Notes: generated by a model from the sequence alone, not told the origin. DNA of 17,598 nt from Planctomycetota bacterium (GCA_013202185.1 JABMSA010000135.1:1-17598); one strand, 5' to 3'. Positions 1 to 7,238 are shown, numbered from the stretch's first letter. Numbers and translations are program-made.

Positions 1-1
1 C

Positions 2-1096
2 CCGTTCCGCGAGAAGATCATGTGGCGCGTGCAATTCGACGACGTGGGCGGGCTCAAGGCCGGCAACGAGGTCAGAACATCCGGCGTCGAAGTTGGAAAA
101 GTCAAAGAAATCGGGCTCGAAGACGGCGCGGCCATCGTCACCATACAGGTGTTCAAGGAGCTGCCCTACTACGAAGACGGCAAAATCACCATCGCAAGCG
201 TATCGCCGCTGGGCGGAAAGTTCGTGGCAATCGAGCCGGGCGGCCCGCGCGCGCCGCTCGCCGACACCTCCGAAATCATCTACGGAGAGGCGCCCCCCGA
301 AGACATAACCGACGCACTCAACAGACTCGTCAAACACATTCGCGAAGGAGAAGGCACCATTCCAATGCTTCTTCGCGATAGGGAAGTGTATGACGACATA
401 AAAAAAATCACCGGGTCCGTCAGCGACATCGTCGGCGACATCCAGCAAAACAAGGGGCTCGTGGGCAAGCTGCTGGGGCCGGACAGCGAAGAACTCTACG
501 CCGACGTCCGCCAGATAGTAAGCTCCGTCAGGGATGCGGCCGACCAGTTGAAACAAAAAAAAGGCACCCTCGGAAAACTCATATATGACGATGCCGTTTA
601 CGATCAAATAAACGCCGCCACCAAATCCGTCCAGACGATCGCCGCCAACATCGAAGCCGGCAAGGGAACTATCGGAAAGCTCATGACCGACGAAGAACTC
701 TATAACAACATCAGAGACATCACGCGGGCCATTCAGACCGGAGACGGAGTGATCGGCCGGCTCATCAACGACGAAGAGATGGGCCGGGAATTCGGCGATC
801 TCGTCGACAACCTGAACAACATCGCCGCATCCATCAGCAAGGGCGAAGGCACACTGGGCAAGCTCGTTTACGACGACAAGCTCTACGCCGATGCCGCCAG
901 TATGATGGCATCGCTCAAGACGGCCGCCAACAACATCGCCTCAGGCGACGGCACACTCAGCAAGCTGATCAACGAGTCGGAGCTCTACAACAAGGTCGAC
1001 CGGCTCATCACCGAGCTCACCGAAGCCACGGAAGACGCCCGCGAGGCCGCGCCGATAACCGCATTCGCCACCGTGCTGCTGGCCGGCTTCAGGTAA
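2..1096 (+). CDS. MCE/MlaD domain protein (partial, 5' end missing), lipid-transport substrate-binding component
   Basis: The frame is open from the first complete codon, so the true start and the expected N-terminal membrane anchor lie left of the window; the first ATG, at 20, is internal. The N-terminal part, with FDDVGGLKAGNEVRTSGVEVG and SPLGGKFVAIEPG, is an MCE/MlaD domain (residues ~1-80 from that ATG). Such proteins bind lipid in the periplasm for an MlaFEDB-like ABC transporter. From ~residue 110 to 326 the protein has seven degenerate repeats of the form (E/K/D)GT-(L/I)GKL-(x)DD-ELY, mostly 34 residues apart, of the kind seen in long MlaD homologues and predicted to be helical. The end, AAPITAFATVLLAGFR, resembles the hydrophobic tail of such homologues. 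The permease and ATPase genes would be expected upstream, outside the window. Family assignment is firm; the exact cargo is unknown. Confidence 0.88.
   Translation, partial: PFREKIMWRVQFDDVGGLKAGNEVRTSGVEVGKVKEIGLEDGAAIVTIQVFKELPYYEDGKITIASVSPLGGKFVAIEPGGPRAPLADTSEIIYGEAPPEDITDALNRLVKHIREGEGTIPMLLRDREVYDDIKKITGSVSDIVGDIQQNKGLVGKLLGPDSEELYADVRQIVSSVRDAADQLKQKKGTLGKLIYDDAVYDQINAATKSVQTIAANIEAGKGTIGKLMTDEELYNNIRDITRAIQTGDGVIGRLINDEEMGREFGDLVDNLNNIAASISKGEGTLGKLVYDDKLYADAASMMASLKTAANNIASGDGTLSKLINESELYNKVDRLITELTEATEDAREAAPITAFATVLLAGFR
350..997 (+). repeat. Seven-copy ~34-residue coding repeat in the MlaD-like protein
   Basis: Repeat starts fall at residues 111, 145, 181, 215, 242, 276 and 310 counted from the ATG at 20, giving spacings of 34, 36, 34, 27, 34 and 34. 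The core is G(T/L)xGKL followed by an acidic pair and (E/K)LY or VY. The fifth unit is shorter and loses the Tyr (DGVIGRLINDEEMGREF). Nucleotide identity between units is low, so these are old protein repeats rather than recent DNA duplications. Confidence 0.75.
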
Positions 1097-1100
1097 GCCT

Positions 1101-1145
1101 ACTTGCCCGGGTCGGCCGGCCCCGGGGGCCTTCCTCACGGCAAGT
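1101..1145 (+). terminator. Possible hairpin terminator after the MlaD-like gene
   Basis: A 7-bp inverted repeat ACTTGCC (1101-1107) / GGCAAGT (1139-1145) encloses a very GC-rich interior (GGCCGGCCCCGGGGGCC) that can form further pairs. It begins 4 nt after the stop codon. The tail is TTCCTCC rather than a clean T run, so intrinsic termination is plausible but not compelling. Confidence 0.35.
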
Positions 1146-1225
1146 TTCCTCCATACCAGGACCACGCCGGCGATCCCTTCCCTGCCGATAGCCAAAACGG
1201 CGTATGAAAAAAACACAACTATTAC

Positions 1226-1254
1226 TTGACACAGGCGGTTTTCTGTGGTATTAT
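1226..1254 (+). promoter_or_regulatory. Strong sigma70-type promoter for the PEP-CTERM gene
   Basis: A perfect -35 box TTGACA (1226-1231), a 17-nt spacer and a -10 box TATTAT (1249-1254, 5/6 match) predict a transcription start near 1260. This rules out the upstream TTG at 1257 as a start codon and leaves a leader of about 60 nt before the GTG at 1323. It is the best promoter match I found in the window. Confidence 0.7.
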
Positions 1255-1309
1255 AGTTGTACAAACACAATGAATGCTTCGGGGGAAGCGGGTCAGCTCC
1301 ATCTTCGGC

Positions 1310-1315
1310 AAGGAG
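1310..1315 (+). promoter_or_regulatory. Ribosome binding site deciding the PEP-CTERM start
   Basis: AAGGAG sits 7 nt before the in-frame GTG at 1323. The later in-frame ATG at 1353, which begins the classic signal peptide MKSLLSF, has no purine-rich site at a suitable distance. The SD therefore favours GTG 1323, adding ten residues to the signal peptide n-region. Confidence 0.55.
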
Positions 1316-1322
1316 CCTGGCT

Positions 1323-2117
1323 GTGATACACGTCTCGTCTAGCGGGCGCTGCATGAAGAGCTTACTCTCCTTCGCTCTGTTCGCAGTCTTGGGCACGGTG
1401 CTTGCATCGCAGGCCCTGGCCGTTCCATACACAATACCAGATGCCGAACTCCTCAACACAGACGCATTCTCCCGGGAATGGGGCGGCGGATCGTTGATCA
1501 GCCGGAGCGCTCTCCCCGGCGAGGGCGTCAGTTATGTCATGCTGCTCGGTTCCACCGGCGACGGCAAGACGGCCTACGGCGACGACTACAGGGTGGCTGC
1601 CACGGCCAATTTCGACTGGGACTTTGGTCTGGGCCACTTCAGCAGCCTCGCGGCTTATGATTCAATTCTGCTGACGGTCAGGTACGTATCCGGCCCTGCA
1701 GGCAGCAACATCGACATGCATCTCTTCATGAATACCGGGTTCACGGGGGAGAGCGGGTTTCCGTCATGGGATAGTCGCAACAACACTTTCTGGGGCGGCG
1801 CGTGGTCGACGATCGCCCTGGGCGAGATGGGCATGATCCAGCTCGATTTTGACAGCGCCCAGCCCAAACCTTCGGAGCTTCTGGACAACCCCGAGCCGCA
1901 CACACAGGCGCCCGACGGTTTCCAGAGCGGCGACTACGTCGAAATCAACATGCGAGACCGCAACGAGGTGTCGCACTTCGGGTTCGAGGTGGCCGATTTC
2001 AATCTTGATCTCGCTCGCGGCGAGCAGATAATCATCGAGCTGAACGTCGTGCCCGAGCCGGCCGGCATAGCCATACTCCTGCTGGGGCTCACGGCTCTCG
2101 TCCGGCGGCGCCACTGA
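1323..2117 (+). CDS. Exported PEP-CTERM-anchored protein of unknown function
   Basis: The predicted 264-residue protein has a Sec signal peptide: after MIHVSSSGRC comes MKSLLSFALFAVLGTVLASQ, with likely cleavage after QALA. The C-terminus ends with a PEP-CTERM sorting tail (2049-2114): VPEP, a hydrophobic stretch AGIAILLLGLTALV, then RRRH. In known systems such tails are processed by an exosortase, which is not in this window. The central part (Trp/Gly/Asp-rich, with DFNLDLARGEQIIIELNVVPEP at its end) looks like a beta-rich extracellular domain, but I do not recognise the family. It is monocistronic, with its own strong promoter. Start choice: GTG 1323 by RBS spacing; ATG 1353 is the alternative. 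Codons upstream of 1323 lie before or within the untranslated leader. Confidence 0.75.
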   Translation: MIHVSSSGRCMKSLLSFALFAVLGTVLASQALAVPYTIPDAELLNTDAFSREWGGGSLISRSALPGEGVSYVMLLGSTGDGKTAYGDDYRVAATANFDWDFGLGHFSSLAAYDSILLTVRYVSGPAGSNIDMHLFMNTGFTGESGFPSWDSRNNTFWGGAWSTIALGEMGMIQLDFDSAQPKPSELLDNPEPHTQAPDGFQSGDYVEINMRDRNEVSHFGFEVADFNLDLARGEQIIIELNVVPEPAGIAILLLGLTALVRRRH

Positions 2118-2448
2118 CAGCGGCAGGCCCAACGGCCCCCCCCGCGACCGCAGCCTCGAGCCGCCGATGTTGATTCTCTCACACACCCTTGGGGCAAATC
2201 CGCTTGGCAAAAGGCGGCGATTCCGCAACAAGCATTATCCTTTCCAATATCCTCCCGTAAATTAGCGGCTATTGTGGTGGAGTGGTAATGATTTACGAGT
2301 AGTTGTTATACGCGGGAATATGAAGCGCGGATAAAACGCTCGTTCCGGGAGGGAGAAGCTCTTTTCCAACTCGAGGTTTTGACGGACGCACTGGAGGCGA
2401 CGGGCACTGAAGAATACCAGAGGCTGGGATGAGGAATGCCGGCGGGCG
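2118..2448. other. 331-bp intergenic region without an intact gene
   Basis: This separates the PEP-CTERM gene (+) from the 3' end of the minus-strand sugar operon, so both neighbours end here. It contains an 8-C run near 2134, an inverted repeat GCCGCC (2160-2165) / GGCGGC (2213-2218) with a long loop and no T tract, and an open frame at 2292-2432 described separately. I see no tRNA, clear terminator or strong promoter. Confidence 0.6.
2292..2432 (+). pseudogene. Possible remnant of a small coding sequence
   Basis: Between in-frame stops there is an open frame of 46 residues whose second half reads like real protein: REGEALFQLEVLTDAL, then EATGTEEYQRLG and TGA. There is no ATG or GTG in frame; only a TTG near the end. 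An ATG at 2288 (reading MIYE) is in another frame and would need a one-base shift to join. It could be a frameshifted small gene, a gene remnant, or chance. I do not recognise a family. Confidence 0.2.
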
Positions 2449-3531
2449 TCAGGCGTTGTCGGCGCGGCCGATCTCGATGTGCATCACTTCGCCGCGCCCG
2501 AGCAGTGCAGTCGGCAGGAGGGCCACGGCAATGGCTTTCCTCGCGAGGCGCCCGGCGAGGTTCTTGAGCTTCCTGTCGGGCTGGTATCTCGATCCGCAGC
2601 GATCCGCCCCGTTCGGCTCGGCCGGCCCGTGTGCGTCGGCTCGCAGGGCGTTGAGCGCAAACTTCGCGCTGCCTATGATCACTTCCGGCGCCACGAGGTT
2701 GCGCACCTGGCGCACCTCGAGGCCGACGCGCGAACATAGCGCTCGCAGGGCCGTGGGAGTATAGACAACGCAGTGACGCGGCAGGTCGAGCCCCTGCCAG
2801 TATCGGCCGAATGCCTTCAATCCCACGCCCCGGCCGTTGGGAAGCGTGAGCAGGATCTTGCCGTCGGGTGCGAGTGCGTCGCGCAGCTTCGAGAGGCCGC
2901 CAATCGGGTCGATCAGGTGTTCGAGAACGTGGGTCAGCTCGATGACATCGTAAGCGCCGTGTTCGAGGTTTGCGTCTTCGAGCGAGCAATGCCGCGCCGG
3001 CAGCCCCAGCTTCTCTGCTTCGGCGTGGGCGTCGGCGCTGGGCTCGATGCCTTCGGCCCGCCAGCCGTAGTCTCTCAGGATGAAGAGCTTTTCGCCGCTG
3101 GAGCATCCGATCTCGAGCAGCCGGCCGGCGCCGTGCAAGGGCGGAGCCATCCGAAGCCGAACGGAAAGGAGCGAAAGAACGCGCCTGAGTGCGGCCCGTG
3201 CGGCCGTGTCGCGCCGGGCAGCGCCCCAGAACCGTCTCAGCGCCCAGCGTGTGAACCGCTTCGTGCGCAGTCGTGCCCGGATCTGCTCGGCCGTGGGATA
3301 ATATGAGGCAAGGTAGTAGGTGTCGAATTGCTCGGGCGTTATCTGCGGATCGCAAAAGAGCGCGTCGCATGCCGTGCAAGCCGCAACGCGAAACTCGCCG
3401 GGCGTGGGGAATAGGAGGTCGCGGCAGTCGGCAAACCGAATCTGCACGTTGGTGCTTCCGCAGACGGGACACGCGGGGCAGGCCCGAGGGTCGGAGGCGA
3501 TGCTCTGAAGGGCCGGCTGTGCGCTCGGCAT
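2449..3531 (-). CDS. Class I SAM-dependent methyltransferase with N-terminal zinc ribbon
   Basis: This 360-residue protein has an N-terminal Cys-pair module (C21-x2-C24 and C52-x2-C55, likely a zinc ribbon). It is followed by a Methyltransf_23-like Rossmann domain: motif I LLEIGCSSGEK (139-148), acidic E163 in GIEPS, motif DVIELTHVLEHL (195-206) and APDGKILLTLPN (221-232). The later WQGLDLPRH motif (245-253) is typical of methyltransferases found in polysaccharide clusters. The start is the ATG at 3531, with GGAG 7 nt upstream; longer readings to 3705 would run into the preceding rmlD-like gene. It is last in the five-gene minus-strand operon, 56 nt after the RmlD-like stop. It likely methylates a sugar or glycan; the substrate is inferred from context only. 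Confidence 0.85.
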   Translation of the reverse strand: MPSAQPALQSIASDPRACPACPVCGSTNVQIRFADCRDLLFPTPGEFRVAACTACDALFCDPQITPEQFDTYYLASYYPTAEQIRARLRTKRFTRWALRRFWGAARRDTAARAALRRVLSLLSVRLRMAPPLHGAGRLLEIGCSSGEKLFILRDYGWRAEGIEPSADAHAEAEKLGLPARHCSLEDANLEHGAYDVIELTHVLEHLIDPIGGLSKLRDALAPDGKILLTLPNGRGVGLKAFGRYWQGLDLPRHCVVYTPTALRALCSRVGLEVRQVRNLVAPEVIIGSAKFALNALRADAHGPAEPNGADRCGSRYQPDRKLKNLAGRLARKAIAVALLPTALLGRGEVMHIEIGRADNA

Positions 3532-3587
3532 TGGTTTTCTCCGGGTGGTGCGTGGTGCCGCAACGAACGTATCGCCGCCGGGGTGCG

Positions 3588-4463
3588 TCAGGCGGTGCAA
3601 CGGCTCATCTCGCGCTCCCGCAGGTATTCGCGGAGGGCGTCTTGCCAATTGGGCATGAGGTCGAGTTCTATCGACTGGAGCGCCGCGTTGGCCAGTACCG
3701 ACCATGCCGGGCGGGTCGCTTCTGCGCCTGATTCGGCGGTTGTCTGCGTGGAGAGATCGGCTTTCAGGCCGGAGGCGGCGAAGATCTCGATCGTGAAATC
3801 ATACCAGGTGCACGCACCCTGACATGTGGCGTGATACGTCCCGTGCGCGCCGGTTTCGATGAGCGACGATATCTGCCGCGCGAGCGAGCGGGTGGACGTG
3901 GGCGTAAGCGTTTGATCATTGACAACTCTGATGGGCTTGCCTTCGTGTGCCAGGCGCAGCATCAGCTCGACAAAATTGCCGCCCTTGCCCGACGAGCCCG
4001 CCACGCCGTACAGGCCGCTCGTGCGCACGATCCAATGGCGCGGCCAGAGGTAGCGCACGGCCATCTCACCCGCCGCTTTGCTCACGCCGTAGAGGTTCAC
4101 CGGGTCAACGGCATCGCCCTCGACGTAGGGGCTGCCCTTGCGGCCCGAGAAGACGTAGTCGGTGCTGAGGTGCACGAGGGCCGCATTCAGCTCGCGGCAT
4201 GCGACCGCTACGTTCCGCGCTCCGGTGGCGTTGACTGCAAAGGCGCGGTCGGGGTCTTCTTCGACCACGTCGACCTTGTGATACGCCGACGTATTGATCA
4301 CGACGTCGGCCCGTGCCGGCGTGAGTGCGTCGCGCACGGAATCAAGCTCGGCCACCTCGATCTGCGCGTGCGTGAGGCCGATCACCTCGTGACCGTTCTG
4401 CTGCAATGCCGGGTGAAGATCCTGCGCCAACTGGCCGTTCGAGCCGATTATGACAACTCGCAT
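3588..4463 (-). CDS. rmlD: dTDP-4-dehydrorhamnose reductase-like SDR (RmlD family)
   Basis: This 291-residue extended SDR of the RmlD type has the NAD(P)-binding N-terminus VVIIGSNGQLAQDL (the usual GxxGxxG ends in Ala rather than Gly), AYHKVDVVEED (60-70), STDYVFSG (100-107) and the catalytic YGVSK (125-129). RmlD reduces the 4-keto group of dTDP-4-keto-rhamnose to give dTDP-L-rhamnose; a related 4-keto-sugar substrate is possible. ATG 4463 is chosen because AGGAG lies 6 nt upstream and the Rossmann strand begins at residue 2, as in the family. An alternative GTG at 4571 overlaps the upstream gene's stop (GTGA) and would add a 36-residue, highly charged extension with EEQD repeats. Third upstream neighbours encode an epimerase and a glycosyltransferase, consistent with sugar biosynthesis. 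Confidence 0.85.
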   Translation of the reverse strand: MRVVIIGSNGQLAQDLHPALQQNGHEVIGLTHAQIEVAELDSVRDALTPARADVVINTSAYHKVDVVEEDPDRAFAVNATGARNVAVACRELNAALVHLSTDYVFSGRKGSPYVEGDAVDPVNLYGVSKAAGEMAVRYLWPRHWIVRTSGLYGVAGSSGKGGNFVELMLRLAHEGKPIRVVNDQTLTPTSTRSLARQISSLIETGAHGTYHATCQGACTWYDFTIEIFAASGLKADLSTQTTAESGAEATRPAWSVLANAALQSIELDLMPNWQDALREYLREREMSRCTA

Positions 4464-4470
4464 TCCGGTC

Positions 4471-4506
4471 TCCTGTTCTTCGTCCTGTTCCTCGTCCTGT
4501 TCCTCG
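4471..4506 (-). repeat. 3 x 12-bp tandem repeat of SD-like sequence before rmlD
   Basis: On the minus strand the unit is CGAGGAACAGGA, present at 4495-4506 and 4483-4494, then CGAAGAACAGGA at 4471-4482. Each unit carries one or two Shine-Dalgarno-like purine blocks. The last unit provides most of the AGGAG (4470-4474) used by the ATG at 4463. In the frame of the GTG at 4571 the units would encode EEQD. Copy-number change would add or remove SD-like blocks, or four residues, without shifting frame. Confidence 0.75.
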
Positions 4507-4567
4507 TCGTCGATCCGCCTCTTCGTCTTCTCAGACGGGCTTCGTCCGTCCCCGTCATTCCGACGGA

Positions 4568-5638
4568 TCACACAAGCACGGGTGCGGCGGCTTCCTGCGC
4601 TTCAAACACCGACCCGGTCACCCGTATCACCTCGTGGGCTTCCTCGAGCAGTCTCATCCATTGGATGTTATAGTACCTGGGATTGTCGAAGTCGGTGTAT
4701 CCGTAGGCTTTGATTTTCCGCACCATCTCGGCCACGGATTCCTCGATGGTCACCACGGGATGAACCCCGAGCGCCCGCTCGATCTTCTTGGCGGAGACGC
4801 GATAACTGCGCACTCCCTTGTAGCCGTAGTCGGGACGGATTTGCACGTTGATGCCGAGCGGTCGCAGTGCGGCCTGCACCCTCAGTGCAAGCTCCGAAAT
4901 GCGGAGGTTCTGAAAACAGACGTTGAATATCTCGCCTCGCACGAGGTCTTCGTCGGCGTCGATACACGCGATGTACGCGCGTGCGGCATCGCGGACGTCT
5001 ACCAGCGGCCGCCACATTTCGCCTCCGTAATGCAACGAGAGCGCCCCGCCGCTCATTGCGGTCTTGACGAATGTATTGACAACGAGATCGTAGCGCATTC
5101 GCGGCGAGAAACCGAAGATGGTGCCTTTGCGAAGGATCACCGGGCAGAAGTTTTCGTCGGCCATCGAAAGCAGGTGCAGCTCGGCCTGGCGCTTCGAGCT
5201 GGAATACGCGGCCCTCGGGTTGACGTCGGCGGCCTCGTCTTGCAGCACGTCCTTGTGGTCTGTTCCCACTCCGCGATCGTATATGGAGCAGGTCGACGCA
5301 AAGACGTACCTTCGGACGCCCGCCTGCTTGCAGAGCTGCGCGAGCTTGCGCGTGGCCACCGTGTTCATTTCGTGATTGGCCTGCGGGTTGTATTCGGCGG
5401 TGGGGTCGTTCGACAGCCCGCCGACGTTGACAACCGCGTCCACTCCGTCGAGGACCTCGATTCCGGCGGTACGCATGTCGCCCTTGATCAGGTCTACGCG
5501 GTCACGCACCTTCTGCAGGCCGTTCTCGCCGTAGTAGAGCCGATCGAGTATTCTCACTGCGTAGCCGCGCGCCAGAAGTTCTTCGGTCAGCACGGAGCCC
5601 ACGTATCCTGCGCCGCCGACGAGTAGAATGGTGCTCAT
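4568..5638 (-). CDS. NAD-dependent epimerase/dehydratase (extended SDR)
   Basis: This 356-residue protein has GGAGYVGS (8-15) for NAD binding, D32 after the second strand, STCSIY (115-120) and the catalytic Y145-x3-K149 (AYSSSK). These are hallmarks of extended SDRs that act on nucleotide-activated sugars (4-epimerases, 4,6-dehydratases). Substrate cannot be read from the sequence. It starts at ATG 5638, 2 nt after the stop of the cupin gene; its SD (GGGAG) overlaps that gene's TAA, so the two are likely translationally coupled. Its TGA overlaps a GTG that could begin an extended form of the next gene. The tail PRYYNIQWMRLLEE is shared with SDRs I would expect in glycan clusters, but I cannot name the subfamily. 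Confidence 0.85.
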   Translation of the reverse strand: MSTILLVGGAGYVGSVLTEELLARGYAVRILDRLYYGENGLQKVRDRVDLIKGDMRTAGIEVLDGVDAVVNVGGLSNDPTAEYNPQANHEMNTVATRKLAQLCKQAGVRRYVFASTCSIYDRGVGTDHKDVLQDEAADVNPRAAYSSSKRQAELHLLSMADENFCPVILRKGTIFGFSPRMRYDLVVNTFVKTAMSGGALSLHYGGEMWRPLVDVRDAARAYIACIDADEDLVRGEIFNVCFQNLRISELALRVQAALRPLGINVQIRPDYGYKGVRSYRVSAKKIERALGVHPVVTIEESVAEMVRKIKAYGYTDFDNPRYYNIQWMRLLEEAHEVIRVTGSVFEAQEAAAPVLV

Positions 5639-5640
5639 GT

Positions 5641-6105
5641 TTATCTCCCTTTAACTTCCCATACATCACCAAAGGAATCCGGCGGCACGCGCACTTCATC
5701 GGGGTTCTCGCGGTTGTAAGCGTGGCTGGCGGTGCTCACCATCTGGGTGTCGTCTTCGAGAGACATCCAGCCGTGAAAGACTCCGGGTGGAATCACGATG
5801 AGGCGCGGATTTCGGAGGCTGGAAATGATTGTCATCATCTCGCCGTGCGTAGGGCTGCCTTCGCGGTCGTCTTTCAGCACAAACTTCGCGCTGCCGTGGC
5901 TGATGAAAAACCAGTCCCACAGTTCGTTGTGCTTGTGGAACGCCCGTATGCTTCCGCGAACCGGATCGCCCACAAAGTAAACCTGACCAAACTGATGCAC
6001 CACCCCGTGCGGCTCGGGGTCGTCGGCGCGCCGGGCGATCTCGATGAGATAGCCACGGTCGTCTTCGCGAGTGGTCAGATCAATAACTTCAACTCCTTCG
6101 ATCAT
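5641..6105 (-). CDS. Short RmlC-like cupin (dTDP-4-dehydrorhamnose 3,5-epimerase related)
   Basis: The protein is 154 residues, shorter than the usual ~180 for RmlC. It has a cupin fold signature: DDRGYL (15-20), RAFHKHNELWDWFF (54-67, containing the conserved His of RmlC-type enzymes), GSAKFVLKDD (71-80) and the second-strand motif IPPGVFHGW (105-113), then AYNRENPDEVR. RmlC inverts C3 and C5 of dTDP-4-keto-6-deoxyglucose; shorter homologues may be single-site epimerases or isomerases. The ATG at 6105 has a perfect AGGAGG (6114-6119) 8 nt upstream; a longer reading to 6249 would overlap the glycosyltransferase gene. It is the second gene of the operon, 46 nt after the GT2 gene. The exact reaction is uncertain. 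Confidence 0.8.
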   Translation of the reverse strand: MIEGVEVIDLTTREDDRGYLIEIARRADDPEPHGVVHQFGQVYFVGDPVRGSIRAFHKHNELWDWFFISHGSAKFVLKDDREGSPTHGEMMTIISSLRNPRLIVIPPGVFHGWMSLEDDTQMVSTASHAYNRENPDEVRVPPDSFGDVWEVKGR

Positions 6106-6151
6106 GTCATCGGCCTCCTGTGTGAGAGCTGCGTTTGCAGCGGCTTCTTGC

Positions 6152-7168
6152 TCACGCTTGCGCTGTTGCCGTGCAAGCATCCTTGTCCGGTTGGGCTGTG
6201 CCGTGTGTCGAGCGGTATGGCTTGGCCAGTTTTTCGAACACCTCGGCATCGGTTACCGTTGTCGTTTCCAGTTCGCGGCGGCGCCGCCGTTTGATATCGC
6301 CAAGGCGTGTGACCGCGCGTGCGAGGCCCGCGAAATAAAGCACATCTCCGGAGACGAGTGCTGCGAGCGCGCGGCGGGGAAAATGCTTCCAGTATTCACG
6401 CCATGCTTTGGTGTCCGTGAGGTTTTTCCAGTAGAAGTAAAATGCATTTCGGCGCATGTAGTAGCGGACCTTGCACAGCCTCACGTAGCGTTTGAGGCCG
6501 GGCTTACGGGGCGAGAAGAATCCGCCGCCCATGTGGAAGAATGTGCTCTGAGGCTCCCACAGGATCTTCCAGCCGCGCTTCCACGCGCGATAGCAGAGGT
6601 CGGTGTCTTCGATGTATCCGGGGGCGTAGATTTCATCGAGGCCGCCAAGCTCAACATACATGCTGCGAAAGATGGCCATCGCGCCGCCCGATGCAAAAAA
6701 GGTGTGCGACGTTTCCGGGAAGTCTTCGTTGCCGCCCACTCCACAAATCGTGCCCTTCTCCAGCGTTCGCATCCTGCGGCCCACGTCGAGCGTTTCGCGA
6801 TCCCACTTGAGGGTTCTGGATCCGACAACCGCCACTTCCGGATCAGAAAAATGTTGGAGCAGAGGCTCAAGAACGCGGCCGTTGGGGAGCATGTCGTTGT
6901 TCAGCAGCAAGAGCACATCGGCCGACGACGCAAACGCGCCGGCGTTCACGGCCCCCGGAAATCCGTGGCGATGCGGCAGTCGAATAACATTGACTTCGGG
7001 AAAGTTTTCGGCGAGGTATCCCGACGTACCGTCGGTGCTGGCATCGTCGACGATTGTGATGGTCGCCGGCGGATCGATCTGGTCCAGGCAATCGACCACG
7101 CCAGGCAGGCATTGGGCGAGGATTTCGCGCCCGTTCCTGCTGGGCATGATGATTTCGACACGGTACAC
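6152..7168 (-). CDS. Family 2 glycosyltransferase (GT-A fold)
   Basis: This 338-residue GT2 enzyme has the N-terminal strand VEIIMPSRNG, the nucleotide-binding DDAST (41-45), the metal-site equivalent LLNNDM (89-93), the acceptor-region GGLDEIYAPGYIEDTDLCYR (175-194, with E187-D188 as candidate catalytic base) and aromatic C-terminal segments (YYMRRNAFYFYWKN). Related proteins include rhamnosyl- and other sugar transferases for O-antigen or capsule. The start is GTG 7168, with GGGAGG 9 nt upstream; no better ATG fits. It is the first gene of the operon whose next genes make a modified nucleotide sugar, so that sugar is a reasonable guess for its donor. There are no membrane segments; a peripheral cytoplasmic location is likely. 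Confidence 0.87.
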   Translation of the reverse strand: MYRVEIIMPSRNGREILAQCLPGVVDCLDQIDPPATITIVDDASTDGTSGYLAENFPEVNVIRLPHRHGFPGAVNAGAFASSADVLLLLNNDMLPNGRVLEPLLQHFSDPEVAVVGSRTLKWDRETLDVGRRMRTLEKGTICGVGGNEDFPETSHTFFASGGAMAIFRSMYVELGGLDEIYAPGYIEDTDLCYRAWKRGWKILWEPQSTFFHMGGGFFSPRKPGLKRYVRLCKVRYYMRRNAFYFYWKNLTDTKAWREYWKHFPRRALAALVSGDVLYFAGLARAVTRLGDIKRRRRRELETTTVTDAEVFEKLAKPYRSTHGTAQPDKDACTATAQA

Positions 7169-7210
7169 GCCGATTTTCCTCCCGGAGCGTCTGAAACGTG
7201 CTCAGTGGGA

Positions 7211-7238
7211 ATTATCGGCACCATGTCTAAATGGTGAA
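7211..7238 (-). promoter_or_regulatory. Candidate sigma70 promoter of the sugar operon
   Basis: Read on the minus strand: TTCACC (7238-7233, 4/6), a 16-nt spacer, GATAAT (7216-7211, 5/6). It is located 43 nt before the GTG of the GT2 gene. A 6-bp inverted repeat CACCAT-GTCTAA-ATGGTG (7219-7236) lies across the spacer and overlaps the -35 box; it could be an operator. This is plausible but not strong. Confidence 0.35.

Noticed and set aside
2160..2218. Inverted repeat GCCGCC/GGCGGC as a terminator after the PEP-CTERM gene
   Set aside because: 47-nt loop, 6-bp stem and no T run; too weak.
2306..3472. A 388-codon minus-strand frame overlapping the methyltransferase
   Set aside because: Arg/Ala-rich out-of-frame shadow of the methyltransferase, which has clear SAM motifs.
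3532..3705. N-terminal extension of the methyltransferase
   Set aside because: Would overlap the RmlD-like gene by about 118 nt; ATG 3531 has a good SD and fits the family.
4634..5626. A 330-codon plus-strand frame opposite the SDR gene
   Set aside because: Antisense shadow; the minus strand carries GGAGYVGS and YxxxK motifs and well-placed RBS.
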